Below are positions 26,499 through 35,744 of a stretch of 64,000 nucleotides of DNA, in pieces. The stretch lies in NCBI RefSeq assembly GCF_020166515.1, contig NZ_JAINZT010000007.1, forward strand, positions 372,001-436,000. Direction: 5' to 3'. Each line of letters opens with the position of its first letter. Position 1 is the first letter of the stretch. A program made the translations under genes and the position numbers. Under the pieces are notes generated by a model. It saw only the letters and a program-made list of their open reading frames with translations. It had not been told where the DNA came from and searched no databases. Origin of the DNA: Robertkochia flava. GTDB taxonomy: Bacteria; Bacteroidota; Bacteroidia; Flavobacteriales; Flavobacteriaceae.

Positions 26499-27275
26499 TT
26501 ATGATATTTTCGTAAACGCGGTATTCTCGTTAATGGTATTGAGAATGAAATTGTCTTCAAGACCGTTAACGATCCAGGTTTCAATATTCGCTTTATTGGC
26601 GATCTCCAGGGCCATAACCTTAGAGCTCATCCCTCCGGTACCATGCGTCGATTTATCTTCGTCGACGACCTCTTTCTTCAAGTCAGAGAAATTATCAACC
26701 TCTTCAATGGTTTCAGGGGACTTGTTTACAAACGATTCCTTGGTGTAAATACCATTGGTGTTGGTAGCGATCACCAGCAGATCTACTTCCAGCAGGGCTG
26801 CAGTCATTGCTGCCAGTCGGTCGTTATCTCCAAACTGGATCTCATCGGTAGCCACGGTGTCATTTTCGTTAATGATTGGGATATAGCCGTTTTGTACCAG
26901 GATATCCACCACATTTTTAATGTTTTCCCTGGAAACCTTCTTCTCAAAGTCGGCATAAGACAATAAACACTGAGAAGCCAGCAGTCCCAGCTCTCTGAAG
27001 CTTTCCTGGAAGATTCGAATCAGGTGGGGCTGCCCGATGGAGGTCAGCGCCTGTTTAACATTTATATCTGCATAGTCGCTCTCCAGTTGCACGAATTGCT
27101 TGGCCACAACCTTGGCTCCGGAGCTTACTATAATAAATTCATACTCGTCTGATAAGGCAGCGATCTGCCTTCCTATATCCTCTATTTTACCGCGGGATAA
27201 TTGATCGGATTCTTTTGTCAGGGTGTTAGACCCAATTTTTAACAGTACTCTCTTTTTCTTTGTTGACGTACTCAT
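26499..27275 (-). CDS. proB: glutamate 5-kinase
   Basis: First enzyme of proline synthesis (glutamate to gamma-glutamyl phosphate). The 258 residues cover only the amino-acid-kinase domain: KIGSNTL near residue 13, SSGAKV near 51, INENDTVATDEIQFGDNDRLAA near 135-156 and HGTGGMSSKV near 212. The C-terminal PUA domain of E. coli ProB is absent, as in other short ProB proteins. It is last of the proC-proA-proB unit, with gaps of 129 and 184 bp. Confidence 0.94.
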   Translation of the reverse strand: MSTSTKKKRVLLKIGSNTLTKESDQLSRGKIEDIGRQIAALSDEYEFIIVSSGAKVVAKQFVQLESDYADINVKQALTSIGQPHLIRIFQESFRELGLLASQCLLSYADFEKKVSRENIKNVVDILVQNGYIPIINENDTVATDEIQFGDNDRLAAMTAALLEVDLLVIATNTNGIYTKESFVNKSPETIEEVDNFSDLKKEVVDEDKSTHGTGGMSSKVMALEIANKANIETWIVNGLEDNFILNTINENTAFTKIS

Positions 27276-27404
27276 TTTTTTGTTTTTAGAACGCTTTTCA
27301 AGGCGTTCAATTAAGATTTAGGAACACCTCCCGGGCGATCCCGGGAGATGATTTTTCCTTTTATTTAGATTACCTGAAATTGTTGAAATGGATCAGGGTT
27401 TATA

Positions 27405-28601
27405 TTAACGGGTTTGTCCGGCTCCGTGAATGTACCACTTATTGGTCACCAGGTGTTGCAGCCCGATTGGCCCTCTTTGGTGTAACTTGTCTGTACTGAT
27501 GGCCAGTTCGCCACCAAGTCCGAGTTGCCCCCCATCGGTGAAACGGGTAGAGGCGTTGTGGTATACAGCCGCGGCATCTACATTTACCATAAAGGTATCT
27601 GCTGCCTGCTGGTCTTTAGTTATAATAGAACTGGAGTGGCCTCCGGAATATTTATTGATCCACGCTACCGCATTTTCAAGGGATTCGGTTTCCCCGAGTA
27701 CGATCTTATAGTCGAGAAACTCCTCGTACCAAACGTCTTCATTTTGCAGGGGAGCGGTTCCGTCGAGTCCCTTAAGGGCTTCATCGGCCAGGATCTCCAC
27801 ATCACTTTCTCTTAGTAAACCTGTAAGTTCCTTAAGGAAGGCTTCTTTGCCTTCCAGGTTCTTATCTATAAGGACCTTATCCAGCGCATTACAGGCTGAA
27901 ATTTTCGCCGTTTTTGCGTTCAGGATCACTTTTTTAGCCAATTCCTTATCGGCATCTTTGTGAACATAAACAAAATTGTTACCCCGGCCGCTTACAACTA
28001 CGGGACAGGTGGCGTGTTCCTTGACAAAGGCGATCAGTCGTTCTCCTCCACGGGGTACGATCAGATCGATCTTTTCTGTCGGATTGGCAAGGAATTCCTG
28101 GGTTTCCTGGCGGTTGAACCTCAGGTAGGTTACCCAGTCTGTGATAATGTTGTGTTCCTTCAGGGCACGGTGCCAGAGGTCAACGATTACCAGGTTGGAA
28201 TTGAGCGATTCCTTACCTCCTTTAAGGAGGATCTTGTTTCCTGACTTAAAGGCAATTCCTGCAGCCTCGACGGTAACATCAGGTCTTGATTCATATATGA
28301 TCATTACCGTACCGAAAGGTGCTGTTTTGTTAGAGACTTCCATCCCATTGTCATGGGAGAAATGAAATCGTTCTTTTCCGAGCGGATCTTCCTGAGAAGC
28401 CAGCTCTTCCAAAGAAGTGATCATCCCTTCGATCTTTGCATCGTTAACTTTTAACCGGTCTTCCATGGCGAGATCTTCCCCATTGTACGAATCCAGGTCT
28501 TTCTTGTTAGCATCGAGGATCGCGTCTTTCTCCTGGCGGATCAGGGTTGCCATACTCAATAAAACATTGTTACGCTCTTTGATCGTAAGTATTGTATTCA
28601 T
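27405..28601 (-). CDS. proA: gamma-glutamyl phosphate reductase
   Basis: The second proline enzyme, an NADPH-dependent reductase of the aldehyde-dehydrogenase fold. The 398 residues contain IIYESRPDVTVEAAGIAFKSGN, the catalytic cysteine region KTAKISACNALDKVL and HQRGPIGLQHLVTNKW at the C-terminus. ATG 28601 (MNTILTIKERN) gives the normal length; an in-frame start at 28688 would add 29 low-quality residues. ProA and ProB are adjacent, which fits channelling of their labile intermediate. Confidence 0.94.
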   Translation of the reverse strand: MNTILTIKERNNVLLSMATLIRQEKDAILDANKKDLDSYNGEDLAMEDRLKVNDAKIEGMITSLEELASQEDPLGKERFHFSHDNGMEVSNKTAPFGTVMIIYESRPDVTVEAAGIAFKSGNKILLKGGKESLNSNLVIVDLWHRALKEHNIITDWVTYLRFNRQETQEFLANPTEKIDLIVPRGGERLIAFVKEHATCPVVVSGRGNNFVYVHKDADKELAKKVILNAKTAKISACNALDKVLIDKNLEGKEAFLKELTGLLRESDVEILADEALKGLDGTAPLQNEDVWYEEFLDYKIVLGETESLENAVAWINKYSGGHSSSIITKDQQAADTFMVNVDAAAVYHNASTRFTDGGQLGLGGELAISTDKLHQRGPIGLQHLVTNKWYIHGAGQTR

Positions 28602-28785
28602 CACTTTTGTGCCGGTAGTGTTTCTGTTGTTTTCAGTACCGGTCTTGAGGGTGTTAAGTTTTATCGGAGGAACCGGATCTACGGACACCCTTTTTGTTTT
28701 TTCCGTGATCGGGTCCTTTTTAGAATAATTAATTGTTGTTTAAATCGTTTTTTAGGTCGTAACCAGCAAAGTCAACCTTTAAGGC

Positions 28786-29580
28786 TTATTGCCCGTTGAT
28801 ATTACTGATCTTATCGTAAGCCGCCATCACTCCCTGGATAACAGCCGAACTCAGTCCGTTGTGCTCCATGGCATTTAATCCTTCAATGGTACACCCCTGT
28901 GGCGTGGTTACATTATCCACCTCGACCTCCGCCTGGGTTCCGTCCTCAATAAGGGAGGCTGCTCCAATGGCTACCTGTGCCACAATCTCCTGTGCCTCAT
29001 GTGGGTGAAAACCCATTTGAACCCCACCCTGGGTGAGGGCCCGAAGGAATCTCAGGAAAAAGGCCGTACCGGATGCTCCCAGAACCGTTGCTGGTTTCAT
29101 CAGGCGCTGTTCGATAATAATGGCTTTACCAATGGTTCCAAACATCTTTCTAACGAATTCCACATCTTCATCATCATTGTTCTCGGCGCAAATGAATGAC
29201 ATGGATTGCTGCTTAACTGCGGCGGTATTCGGCATGGCGCGAATTACCTTGTTGTTAGGAACGTATTCGTTAATTTCCTCTGTGGTTACCCCGGTTACGG
29301 TGGAGATCAACACCTGATCCTCCTTAAGATGACCCTTGATCTCTTCCAGTACCACTTTCAGGATCCTCGGCTGAATACACAGGATGATCCATTTTGAATC
29401 TTTAATGGCTTCTACGTTGTTTGCTGTAACACTCACTCCGGCCTGCTCTTTTATGATCTCCAGGTTTTCAGGAGAAGCATCGGCCACCATGATGTTCTTT
29501 GGATCGAACAGATCGCTGCTCGCGAGTCCACTGATTATAGATTTTCCTAAATTTCCCGATCCAATTACAGTTACTTTCAT
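28786..29580 (-). CDS. proC: pyrroline-5-carboxylate reductase (copy 1)
   Basis: Reduces pyrroline-5-carboxylate to proline. The 264 residues show the Rossmann opening VIGSGNLGKSI (5-15), MPNTAA near 117 and the C-terminal signature DNVTTPQGCTIEGLNAME. It is first in the proC-proA-proB unit, downstream of a structured leader-like region. A second, diverged ProC lies in the arginine operon at 35745-36542. Confidence 0.94.
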   Translation of the reverse strand: MKVTVIGSGNLGKSIISGLASSDLFDPKNIMVADASPENLEIIKEQAGVSVTANNVEAIKDSKWIILCIQPRILKVVLEEIKGHLKEDQVLISTVTGVTTEEINEYVPNNKVIRAMPNTAAVKQQSMSFICAENNDDEDVEFVRKMFGTIGKAIIIEQRLMKPATVLGASGTAFFLRFLRALTQGGVQMGFHPHEAQEIVAQVAIGAASLIEDGTQAEVEVDNVTTPQGCTIEGLNAMEHNGLSSAVIQGVMAAYDKISNINGQ

Positions 29581-30130
29581 GTTTTGTTTTTAAGGTTAAT
29601 ATTAATTCTTGTACCTAATGGTTCATCATTCGTGCCAAAGACCTTGTTTCTGAAATTGCTTTCGAACCGGGTCTTTTTTAAAGAAAAGAGGTAGCAGAAT
29701 AAATGATGTGCTACAAGCGTCTTTTCTTACAGGCGCAAACTCCGAACTGCTACCATTATAATATTATATGTCTCAAATCCAAGTTTCTACAGGGGTTTTA
29801 CATAATATTAAGGTCCAAATATTTTTTGTTAAAAAATGAAATTTTAAACGGGTCAAGGCTGTTTTGACGTTGGTGGTTATCGTAAAGAAATTCTTATAAC
29901 TTATTCCAATCTGCTTATTTCCAACGTTTGAGTATGATACCGGCATGAGGTATAATCCGGATACTTTTAAAAGTCCGGAAATGAATATTTATGACGGAGC
30001 GGGGGAGGACTTTCGCCATTTTACATATTATTTTTTAACTTAATTTTAACAAATTGAAAATGGCTGTTTGGGGAGATAAATAGGAGGAATTAGTGGTAAA
30101 ATCTTAGAAAATAATCTTCTGACGGATTAT
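29581..30130. other. long leader/intergenic region upstream of proC
   Basis: About 550 bp without a credible long ORF. On the minus strand, about 120-180 bp before proC, an 8-bp repeat pair GGTAGCAG/CTGCTACC (about 29692-29754) encloses a 9-codon ORF and a GCG/CGC stem. Nearer the gene, AAAGACC and GGTCTTT (about 29640-29685) could pair. The rest (29770-30130) is AT-rich with no feature I recognise. Confidence 0.45.
29727..29756 (-). CDS. candidate 9-residue leader peptide upstream of proC
   Basis: ATG GTA GCA GTT CGG AGT TTG CGC CTG TAA (MVAVRSLRL) begins in the 5' arm of the GGTAGCAG/CTGCTACC stem. It contains two arginine codons. Very short ORFs arise by chance, so the only support is its position inside a predicted structure before a biosynthetic unit. 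Confidence 0.2.
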   Translation of the reverse strand: MVAVRSLRL

Positions 30131-30171
30131 AAAAAAAGGATCTTCCCCTGGAATATGAAGAGGAAGATCCT
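30131..30171 (-). terminator. rho-independent terminator of the arginine operon
   Basis: A 10-bp stem AGGATCTTCC/GGAAGATCCT (30137-30146 with 30162-30171). On the minus strand it is followed by seven T (30137-30131). It lies about 60 bp beyond the argH stop and separates the arg operon from proC. Confidence 0.85.
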
Positions 30172-30232
30172 GCACTAATATTTAAAGTTGCTGTCGAAAT
30201 GACAAAGGAGCATCTGACAAGATGTCGGGATG

Positions 30233-31516
30233 TTACTCGCTGAAGCGTTTCATTTTATTCCGGATCTCCTGCAGCGCAGGTTTCCCAATGCTTCCGGTAT
30301 GAGTATGGTGAATATCCCTGTGAGGGGTATACGTTCCTTTATCTATACTTTCGCCCATTTGCCTGTAGGCTTCCCTGAAAGGAATACCATCGAGTACCAT
30401 CTGGTTTAGGGTGTCCACGCTAAAAAGGTATTGGTACTTTTCTTCTTCCAGGATGTTTGTGTTTACTTTCATTTCCTTAATGCTGAAAGCGGTCATTTCC
30501 AGGCAGCTTTTCATTTCCTGAATGGCGGGTACAATAAGCTCCTTGCACAGTTGGAGATCACGGTGGTAACCACTGGGCAGGTTGGTGGTCAGCATGGCTA
30601 GGGTGTTAGGCAATGCCTGTAATTTGTTGCATTTACCCCGGATCAGTTCGAATACATCGGGGTTCTTTTTATGGGGCATGATACTGCTTCCCGTAGTGAA
30701 TTCCTTTGGAAAACTGATGAAGTCAAAATTCTGGCTGAGATACAGGCAGATATCCATAGCCAGTTTTCCGAGGGTACCAGCCAATCCGGCCATGGCATAG
30801 GCCGTGTGTTTTTCAACCTTTCCGCGCCCCATCTGGGCGGCGACAACATTGTATTTCATGGTGGCGAATCCCAGCGCTTCAGTGGTGAATTCCCGGTCTA
30901 TCGGGAAAGAGCTCCCATAACCTGCGGCACTTCCCAGCGGATTCTGATCACAGATCCTGTGGGCTGTGTTCAACATCAGCATGTCGTCTGCAAGGCTTTC
31001 TGCGTAGGCACCGAGCCAAAGGGCGAATGATGACGGCATGGCTACCTGCAAGTGGGTGTAACCGGGCATCAGCACATCCTGGTAAGTTTTTGCCAGGTTT
31101 AACAAAATATCGAACAGGTCGAGGGTAAGGGCTTTCATGCTGTTGATCTCTTCCCTGAGATATAGTTGCATGGCCACCAGGACCTGGTCATTTCGGGATC
31201 GGGCGGTGTGGATTTTTTTTCCTGTATCTCCCAACTCTTCGATAAGGAGGTATTCGATCTTGGAATGCATGTCTTCAAACTGGTCTTCTATGGTGAAATT
31301 ACCGGCATCGATCTCCTTTTCGATACGATCGAGCTCACCAGTCAGTAATGTTCCTTCCTTTAGCGTGATCAGGCCTGTAGAGGCCAGCATTTGTGCATGT
31401 GCCCTGGAGGCGATCACGTCGTATTTCGCCAGAAGCAGATCCAGTTCCCTGTCGGCTCCAACGGTGAAGATGTCTATTTTTTCGTCTGTTTTAAATCCTT
31501 TGTCCCAGAGTTTCAT
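30233..31516 (-). CDS. argH: argininosuccinate lyase
   Basis: Last step of arginine synthesis: argininosuccinate to arginine plus fumarate. The 427-residue protein has the fumarase/aspartase superfamily signature GSSIMPHKKNPDVFELIRGK near residue 280, HTARSRNDQV near 105 and TGLITLKEG at the start. It is the distal gene of the arg operon, separated from argE' by a 236-bp gap filled with tandem repeats, and followed by a strong terminator. Confidence 0.95.
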   Translation of the reverse strand: MKLWDKGFKTDEKIDIFTVGADRELDLLLAKYDVIASRAHAQMLASTGLITLKEGTLLTGELDRIEKEIDAGNFTIEDQFEDMHSKIEYLLIEELGDTGKKIHTARSRNDQVLVAMQLYLREEINSMKALTLDLFDILLNLAKTYQDVLMPGYTHLQVAMPSSFALWLGAYAESLADDMLMLNTAHRICDQNPLGSAAGYGSSFPIDREFTTEALGFATMKYNVVAAQMGRGKVEKHTAYAMAGLAGTLGKLAMDICLYLSQNFDFISFPKEFTTGSSIMPHKKNPDVFELIRGKCNKLQALPNTLAMLTTNLPSGYHRDLQLCKELIVPAIQEMKSCLEMTAFSIKEMKVNTNILEEEKYQYLFSVDTLNQMVLDGIPFREAYRQMGESIDKGTYTPHRDIHHTHTGSIGKPALQEIRNKMKRFSE

Positions 31517-31543
31517 TTCTTTTAAGGTTACGGGTTACGCCTG

Positions 31544-31596
31544 CTATTCCTGCCGGGAGGAAATCCTGTCGTACATGCAGGTAGCCAGGGGTTACG
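31544..31596 (-). repeat. interspersed element related to the 63541 element
   Basis: On the minus strand this contains CTACCTGC...CAGGATTTCCTCCCGGCAGG, which resembles the CAGGATTTCTTCCCG part of the element at 63541-63621. It is flanked on both sides by GTAACCC-type units (GGTTACGGGTTAC on the plus strand). Confidence 0.5.
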
Positions 31597-31665
31597 GGTT
31601 ACATTTATATAATAGTGGAATTTGAAAAATATCCTTTTATACATTTATCTAAATTCACAACTAAA

Positions 31666-31742
31666 AACTAACAACTAACAACTAACAACTAACAACTAAC
31701 AACTAACAATTCACAATTCACAATTCACAATTCACAATTCAC
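31666..31742. repeat. double heptamer array (AACTAAC)6(AATTCAC)5
   Basis: Six perfect AACTAAC units (31666-31707) are followed without a break by five perfect AATTCAC units (31708-31742). The array ends 10 bp from the argE' stop codon (31753-31755). The two units share period and phase but differ at three positions. Confidence 0.95.
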
Positions 31743-31752
31743 AATTTCCAAT

Positions 31753-32820
31753 CTATTCCATCACTACTTTTTCCAGCAGCCGGGCATAGATATCGATGCC
31801 TTCCAAGATCTCATCCACATAGATGAATTCGTCTGCCGAATGGGACCGGGTCGAATCTCCGGGGCCCATCTTCAGGGAAGGGCAGCTCAGTACGGCCTGG
31901 TCGGACAGGGTGGGTGACCCATAGGTCTTTCGTCCCATATCAAGTCCGGACAACACCAGGGGGTGGTCTGCAGGGATGGAAGAGGAGCCCAGTCTTAGGG
32001 AGCGCGGGGTGATCCTGCATGGGGCCTCTGCTTTAAGCAGGTTATAGATATCCTGGTTGCTGTAATGCTCGTTCACCCGTACGTCTACCACAAGGTCTAC
32101 TTTGGCAGGCACCACATTATGCTGGGTACCGGCATTGACCTGGGTTACGGTCATCTTTACATCGCCCAGCAGGGGAGAGGTTTTTTCAAAGCTGAAATTC
32201 TTAAACCACTCCAGCACTTCTATACACTTGTATATGGGGTTGTCGGAATTCGGGTGGGCGGCGTGGCCCGGGGTTCCCTCAATACAGGCATCAAAAACCA
32301 CGAGTCCTTTTTCGGCAATGGCCAGGTCCATTTTGGTAGGTTCCCCCACGATGGCCACTTCCGGGGTGGGCAGGTGCTTTAACACGGAGTTCAATCCGTT
32401 AGGCCCGCTGTTCTCCTCTTCTGCGGAAGCCACCATGACCACATTGTACTTGAGTCCCGGCATTTCATAGAGCCAGGTGAAGACGGCCAGCAGGGCTACC
32501 AGGCATCCTCCGGCATCATTGCTTCCCAGTCCGTAAAGTTTCCCGCCTTCTATAGAGGGGGTAAAGGGATCCCTGGTATAACCTACATTGGGTTTTACGG
32601 TATCATGGTGAGAATTGAGCAGCAAAAGCGGAGCATCGGGGTTCACATTTTTATTAAAGGCCCAGAGATTGTTGTTTTCCCTTTCAAAAGGTATACCATG
32701 CCTTTTGAACCACTGCTCCAGGAGGGCGGCAGTGTGCTCCTCTTCTTTTGAGAAGGACGGGGTGGCAATGAGTTCTTTTAAGAGTGATATGGCTTCTTCC
32801 TTGAGTTCTTCCAATGTCAT
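31753..32820 (-). CDS. M20 deacylase, probable N-acylcitrulline/N-acylornithine deacylase
   Basis: A 355-residue zinc hydrolase of the ArgE/DapE group. It has LLLLNSHHDTVKP (H-x-D metal site), GLGSNDAGG (bridging Asp), the catalytic glutamate pair in ASAEEENSGPNGL and a C-terminal HSADEFI. Because the operon encodes the ArgF' type of transcarbamylase, the substrate is probably N-acylcitrulline (the ArgE' role) and not acetylornithine. ATG 32820 overlaps the argB stop by 4 bp (ATGA), so translation is coupled. An in-frame start at 32829 is less likely. Confidence 0.88.
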   Translation of the reverse strand: MTLEELKEEAISLLKELIATPSFSKEEEHTAALLEQWFKRHGIPFERENNNLWAFNKNVNPDAPLLLLNSHHDTVKPNVGYTRDPFTPSIEGGKLYGLGSNDAGGCLVALLAVFTWLYEMPGLKYNVVMVASAEEENSGPNGLNSVLKHLPTPEVAIVGEPTKMDLAIAEKGLVVFDACIEGTPGHAAHPNSDNPIYKCIEVLEWFKNFSFEKTSPLLGDVKMTVTQVNAGTQHNVVPAKVDLVVDVRVNEHYSNQDIYNLLKAEAPCRITPRSLRLGSSSIPADHPLVLSGLDMGRKTYGSPTLSDQAVLSCPSLKMGPGDSTRSHSADEFIYVDEILEGIDIYARLLEKVVME

Positions 32821-33596
32821 GATAAGCAAATTTTGGTATTGGCAGCTGTGGTGTTTTGGATCATCTGATGGGAGCCTATAAATACTTCGCTCACCCCATT
32901 TTCAAGGGCAGAGAAGGCGTTGTGAAGTTTAGGCAGCATCCCGTCGGCAATAACCCCTTTTTGTCTGAGTTCTTCAAAATAACCGGGATTGATCTCCGGG
33001 ATCACTGAATCTTCGGCATTTACATCCATGAGCACCCCATTCTTTTCAAAGCAATAGAACAGGCGGGTGTTCCAATGTTCTGAAAGGGCTGTTGCCAGGG
33101 AGGCAGCTATGGTGTCAGCATTGGTGTTTAGCAGTTGTCCTTTCCCGTCATGGGTTACCGCACAACACACCGGGGTGATCCCGGCCTGAAGAAGCAAATT
33201 TAATTGCTGGGTGTTTACCTGGGAAACATCCCCGGCATATCCGTAATCGATCTCTTTTACGGTACGTTTCACCGCTGTGATAATATTCAGGTCAGCTCCA
33301 CTTATGCCAATGGCATTACACCCCCACGCCTGGAGGCTGGCCGTGATGTTCTTATTGACATATCCGGCATAGACCATGGTAATTACCTTCAGGGTGTCTT
33401 CACAGGTAATCCGTCTTCCCTGGTGCATCTTAACCGGTATCCCCAATTTTTGTGCGGTTTCACTGGCTAGCTTTCCTCCGCCGTGTACCAGGATCTTGTC
33501 TCCGGGCATGGTGGAAAGTGCTTTTAGGAAGGAAGCCAATACCTGCTCATCCTCAATCACATTTCCGCCTATTTTGATAATATTCAGATCTTTCAT
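32817..33596 (-). CDS. argB: N-acetylglutamate kinase (ArgB-like)
   Basis: Phosphorylates N-acylglutamate. The 259-residue amino-acid-kinase fold includes IIKIGGNVI near residue 5, LVHGGGKLAS near 36 and LNTNADTIAASLA near 156. In Bacteroidota the acyl group may be acetyl or succinyl; I cannot decide from sequence. It starts 19 bp after argF' and overlaps argE'. Confidence 0.92.
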   Translation of the reverse strand: MKDLNIIKIGGNVIEDEQVLASFLKALSTMPGDKILVHGGGKLASETAQKLGIPVKMHQGRRITCEDTLKVITMVYAGYVNKNITASLQAWGCNAIGISGADLNIITAVKRTVKEIDYGYAGDVSQVNTQQLNLLLQAGITPVCCAVTHDGKGQLLNTNADTIAASLATALSEHWNTRLFYCFEKNGVLMDVNAEDSVIPEINPGYFEELRQKGVIADGMLPKLHNAFSALENGVSEVFIGSHQMIQNTTAANTKICLS

Positions 33597-33615
33597 GCGC
33601 GTCTTTTTAAGAGTT

Positions 33616-34572
33616 TTAGGCTTCTAAAAGTGTTTTCAAAACTGCCTGGGCTGCCCAGGTCCTGTTATTGGCCTGTTCGATCACAAGGCTTTGCTTACTG
33701 TCGAGTACGGCATCTTCAACCACTACATTTCGTCTCACCGGCAGGCAATGCATAAAGGAAGCAGTTCCTATTTTATCCAGGGTTACCATCCATTCCTTAT
33801 CGGTGTTAAGCACCTGCCCGTAGGTTTCATAGGAGCTCCAGTTTTTTGCGTAGACAAAATCGGCTCCTTCCAGGGCTTTTTTCTGGTCGTATTCCAGGCG
33901 TACTCCATTAGTGATCTCCCCGGAAAGGGCATATCCTTCGGGGTGGGTAATGGTCAGGTCCACCTCCATGAGCTTCATCATTTTTACAAACGAATTGGGT
34001 ACTGCCTGTGGCAATGCTCTCGGATGAGGAGCCCAGGTGAGGACCACCTTTGGTTTCTGAAGCGTTTTGTGTTCTTCTATGGTCATGGCGTCTGCCAGGG
34101 CCTGAAGGGGGTGGGCTGTGGCACTTTCCATGTTGATCACCGGTACCGAGGCATGGGTCGCAAAACTGTTTAAGAGCAACTCTGCATAATCGTCAGCCCG
34201 GGATTCCAGATCGGCAAATGCCCGGATCGCGATCAGGTCGGCATACTGCGACATCACAGCTGCAGCCTCCTTTACATGTTCGGCCTTATCGGCATTCATA
34301 ACAGTGCCATCCTCAAATTCCAGTTTCCAGCCATCCTGGTTCAGGTTCACCACCATGACATCCATGCCCAGGTTTCGGGCGGCCTTTTGAGTGCTGAGTC
34401 GTGTTCTGAGGCTGCTGTTAAAGAACAGCATGATCAGGGTTTTGTTGGCCCCGGTATGGCGAAAGGCATAGGGATTTGTTTTAAGCGTTTTTGCACTTTC
34501 AAGAAGGGACCTGAGATCTTTGATGTCTTCCAGGTCTGTAAATGCGGTCATATGTGGTTTTGTGGTCATCAT
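33616..34572 (-). CDS. N-acetyl/N-succinylornithine carbamoyltransferase (ArgF')
   Basis: A 318-residue transcarbamylase acting on N-acylated ornithine. Carbamoyl-phosphate motif: FFNSSLRTRLSTQKAARNLG (about residues 51-70). Also present are HPLQALAD near 152 and FMHCLPVRRN near 271. The SSLRTR form and the operon context (no arginine-inhibited ArgF/ArgI) match the ArgF' family of Bacteroides and Xanthomonas. The loop around DKAEHVKEA includes the region reported to set acetyl versus succinyl preference, but I cannot assign it. Start 34572 or M8 (34551). Confidence 0.88.
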   Translation of the reverse strand: MMTTKPHMTAFTDLEDIKDLRSLLESAKTLKTNPYAFRHTGANKTLIMLFFNSSLRTRLSTQKAARNLGMDVMVVNLNQDGWKLEFEDGTVMNADKAEHVKEAAAVMSQYADLIAIRAFADLESRADDYAELLLNSFATHASVPVINMESATAHPLQALADAMTIEEHKTLQKPKVVLTWAPHPRALPQAVPNSFVKMMKLMEVDLTITHPEGYALSGEITNGVRLEYDQKKALEGADFVYAKNWSSYETYGQVLNTDKEWMVTLDKIGTASFMHCLPVRRNVVVEDAVLDSKQSLVIEQANNRTWAAQAVLKTLLEA

Positions 34573-34578
34573 GTATGC

Positions 34579-35733
34579 TTAATTTACCAGGCTTTCTTCT
34601 CCGGTCTCCTGTAAAACTTCTTCCAGGGCCTTGGCCAATAGGTCAATATGTTGTTTTTCTATGTTAAGTGGGGGAAGCAGACGTATCATGTGTTTATTAG
34701 CAGCCCCTCCGGTAAAGATCTGTTTTTCGAAAAGCAGTTTTTTCCTGAGGATGGCAGCTGGTACCTTCACCTCGATCCCGGTCATTAGTCCCATACCCTT
34801 TACTGCATTAACCCCGGGTATTTCATGGAGTACTTTTCTGAGGTAAGGAGAAATGGTATTAACATGTTCCATAAGTTTTTCCTGTTCAAGAACCTCGAGA
34901 ACGGCCAGTCCTGCAGCACAGGCCAGGTGGTTACCTCCAAAGGTAGTTCCCAATTGGCCGTGTTTTGGTTGAATATCTTCATGCAGCAAAACCCCGGCAA
35001 TAGGGAAACCGTTCCCCATTCCTTTCGCCATGGTAATGATATCCGGGGTAACCCCGGCATGCTGAAAGGCAAAGAACTTACCGCTTCTTCCGTACCCGCA
35101 CTGTATTTCATCGGCGATGAACATGACCCCGTAGGTTTTGCACAATCGCTGAATGCCCTGAAGAAATACTTCTGATGCAGTCTGTAATCCTCCAACCCCC
35201 TGAATAGGCTCAATGATCACTGCACAAACATCGCCCTTGGCAAGTTCCTGTTCCAGGGCCTGCAGGTCTTCTGATGGCAGATGGGTGACAAAATGACCGG
35301 AATTAAGCGGCGCTTGTATGGAGGCATTATCTGTTGCCGCCACGGCGGCGGAGGTTCTTCCATGGAAGGCTTTTTCAAAGGCGATCACCCTTTTCTTTCC
35401 GGTCTCGAAAGAGGCCATTTTCAGCGCATTTTCATTGGCCTCTGCCCCTGAGTTGCACAGGAATAACTGGTAAGGATCGCAGCCTGAAATGGCTCCGAGC
35501 TTTTGTGCCAGGTCCTGCTGCAGCGGATTTTGGATCGCGTTCGAATAAAATCCTATCTTCCCGAGTTGATCGGTGATCCTCCCGGTGTAGTGAGGATGGG
35601 AGTGTCCTATGGAGATTACTGCGTGACCTCCGTAAAAATCAAGATATTCCTTATCGTTTTGGTCATATATGTAGGCTCCTGTTCCTTTAACGGGAGTAAT
35701 ATCGTAGAGCGGATAGACATCAAATAATTTCAT
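34579..35733 (-). CDS. argD: N-acylornithine aminotransferase
   Basis: A PLP-dependent class III aminotransferase of 384 residues. It converts N-acylglutamate semialdehyde to N-acylornithine with glutamate as donor. Motifs: FLCNSGAEANENALKMA near 93, FADEIQCGYGRSGKFFAFQ near 206, the Schiff-base lysine in ITMAKGMGNGFPIAG, and TTFGGNHLACAAG near 268. It lies 6 bp before argF' and 11 bp after the second proC. Confidence 0.93.
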   Translation of the reverse strand: MKLFDVYPLYDITPVKGTGAYIYDQNDKEYLDFYGGHAVISIGHSHPHYTGRITDQLGKIGFYSNAIQNPLQQDLAQKLGAISGCDPYQLFLCNSGAEANENALKMASFETGKKRVIAFEKAFHGRTSAAVAATDNASIQAPLNSGHFVTHLPSEDLQALEQELAKGDVCAVIIEPIQGVGGLQTASEVFLQGIQRLCKTYGVMFIADEIQCGYGRSGKFFAFQHAGVTPDIITMAKGMGNGFPIAGVLLHEDIQPKHGQLGTTFGGNHLACAAGLAVLEVLEQEKLMEHVNTISPYLRKVLHEIPGVNAVKGMGLMTGIEVKVPAAILRKKLLFEKQIFTGGAANKHMIRLLPPLNIEKQHIDLLAKALEEVLQETGEESLVN

Positions 35734-35744
35734 GATTTGCTTAT

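Noticed and set aside
29640-29685. Terminator hairpin upstream of proC
   Set aside because: AAAGACC/GGTCTTT has a long loop of about 29 nt. A U-run follows only on the plus strand, where no gene precedes it, so I list it only as possible leader structure.
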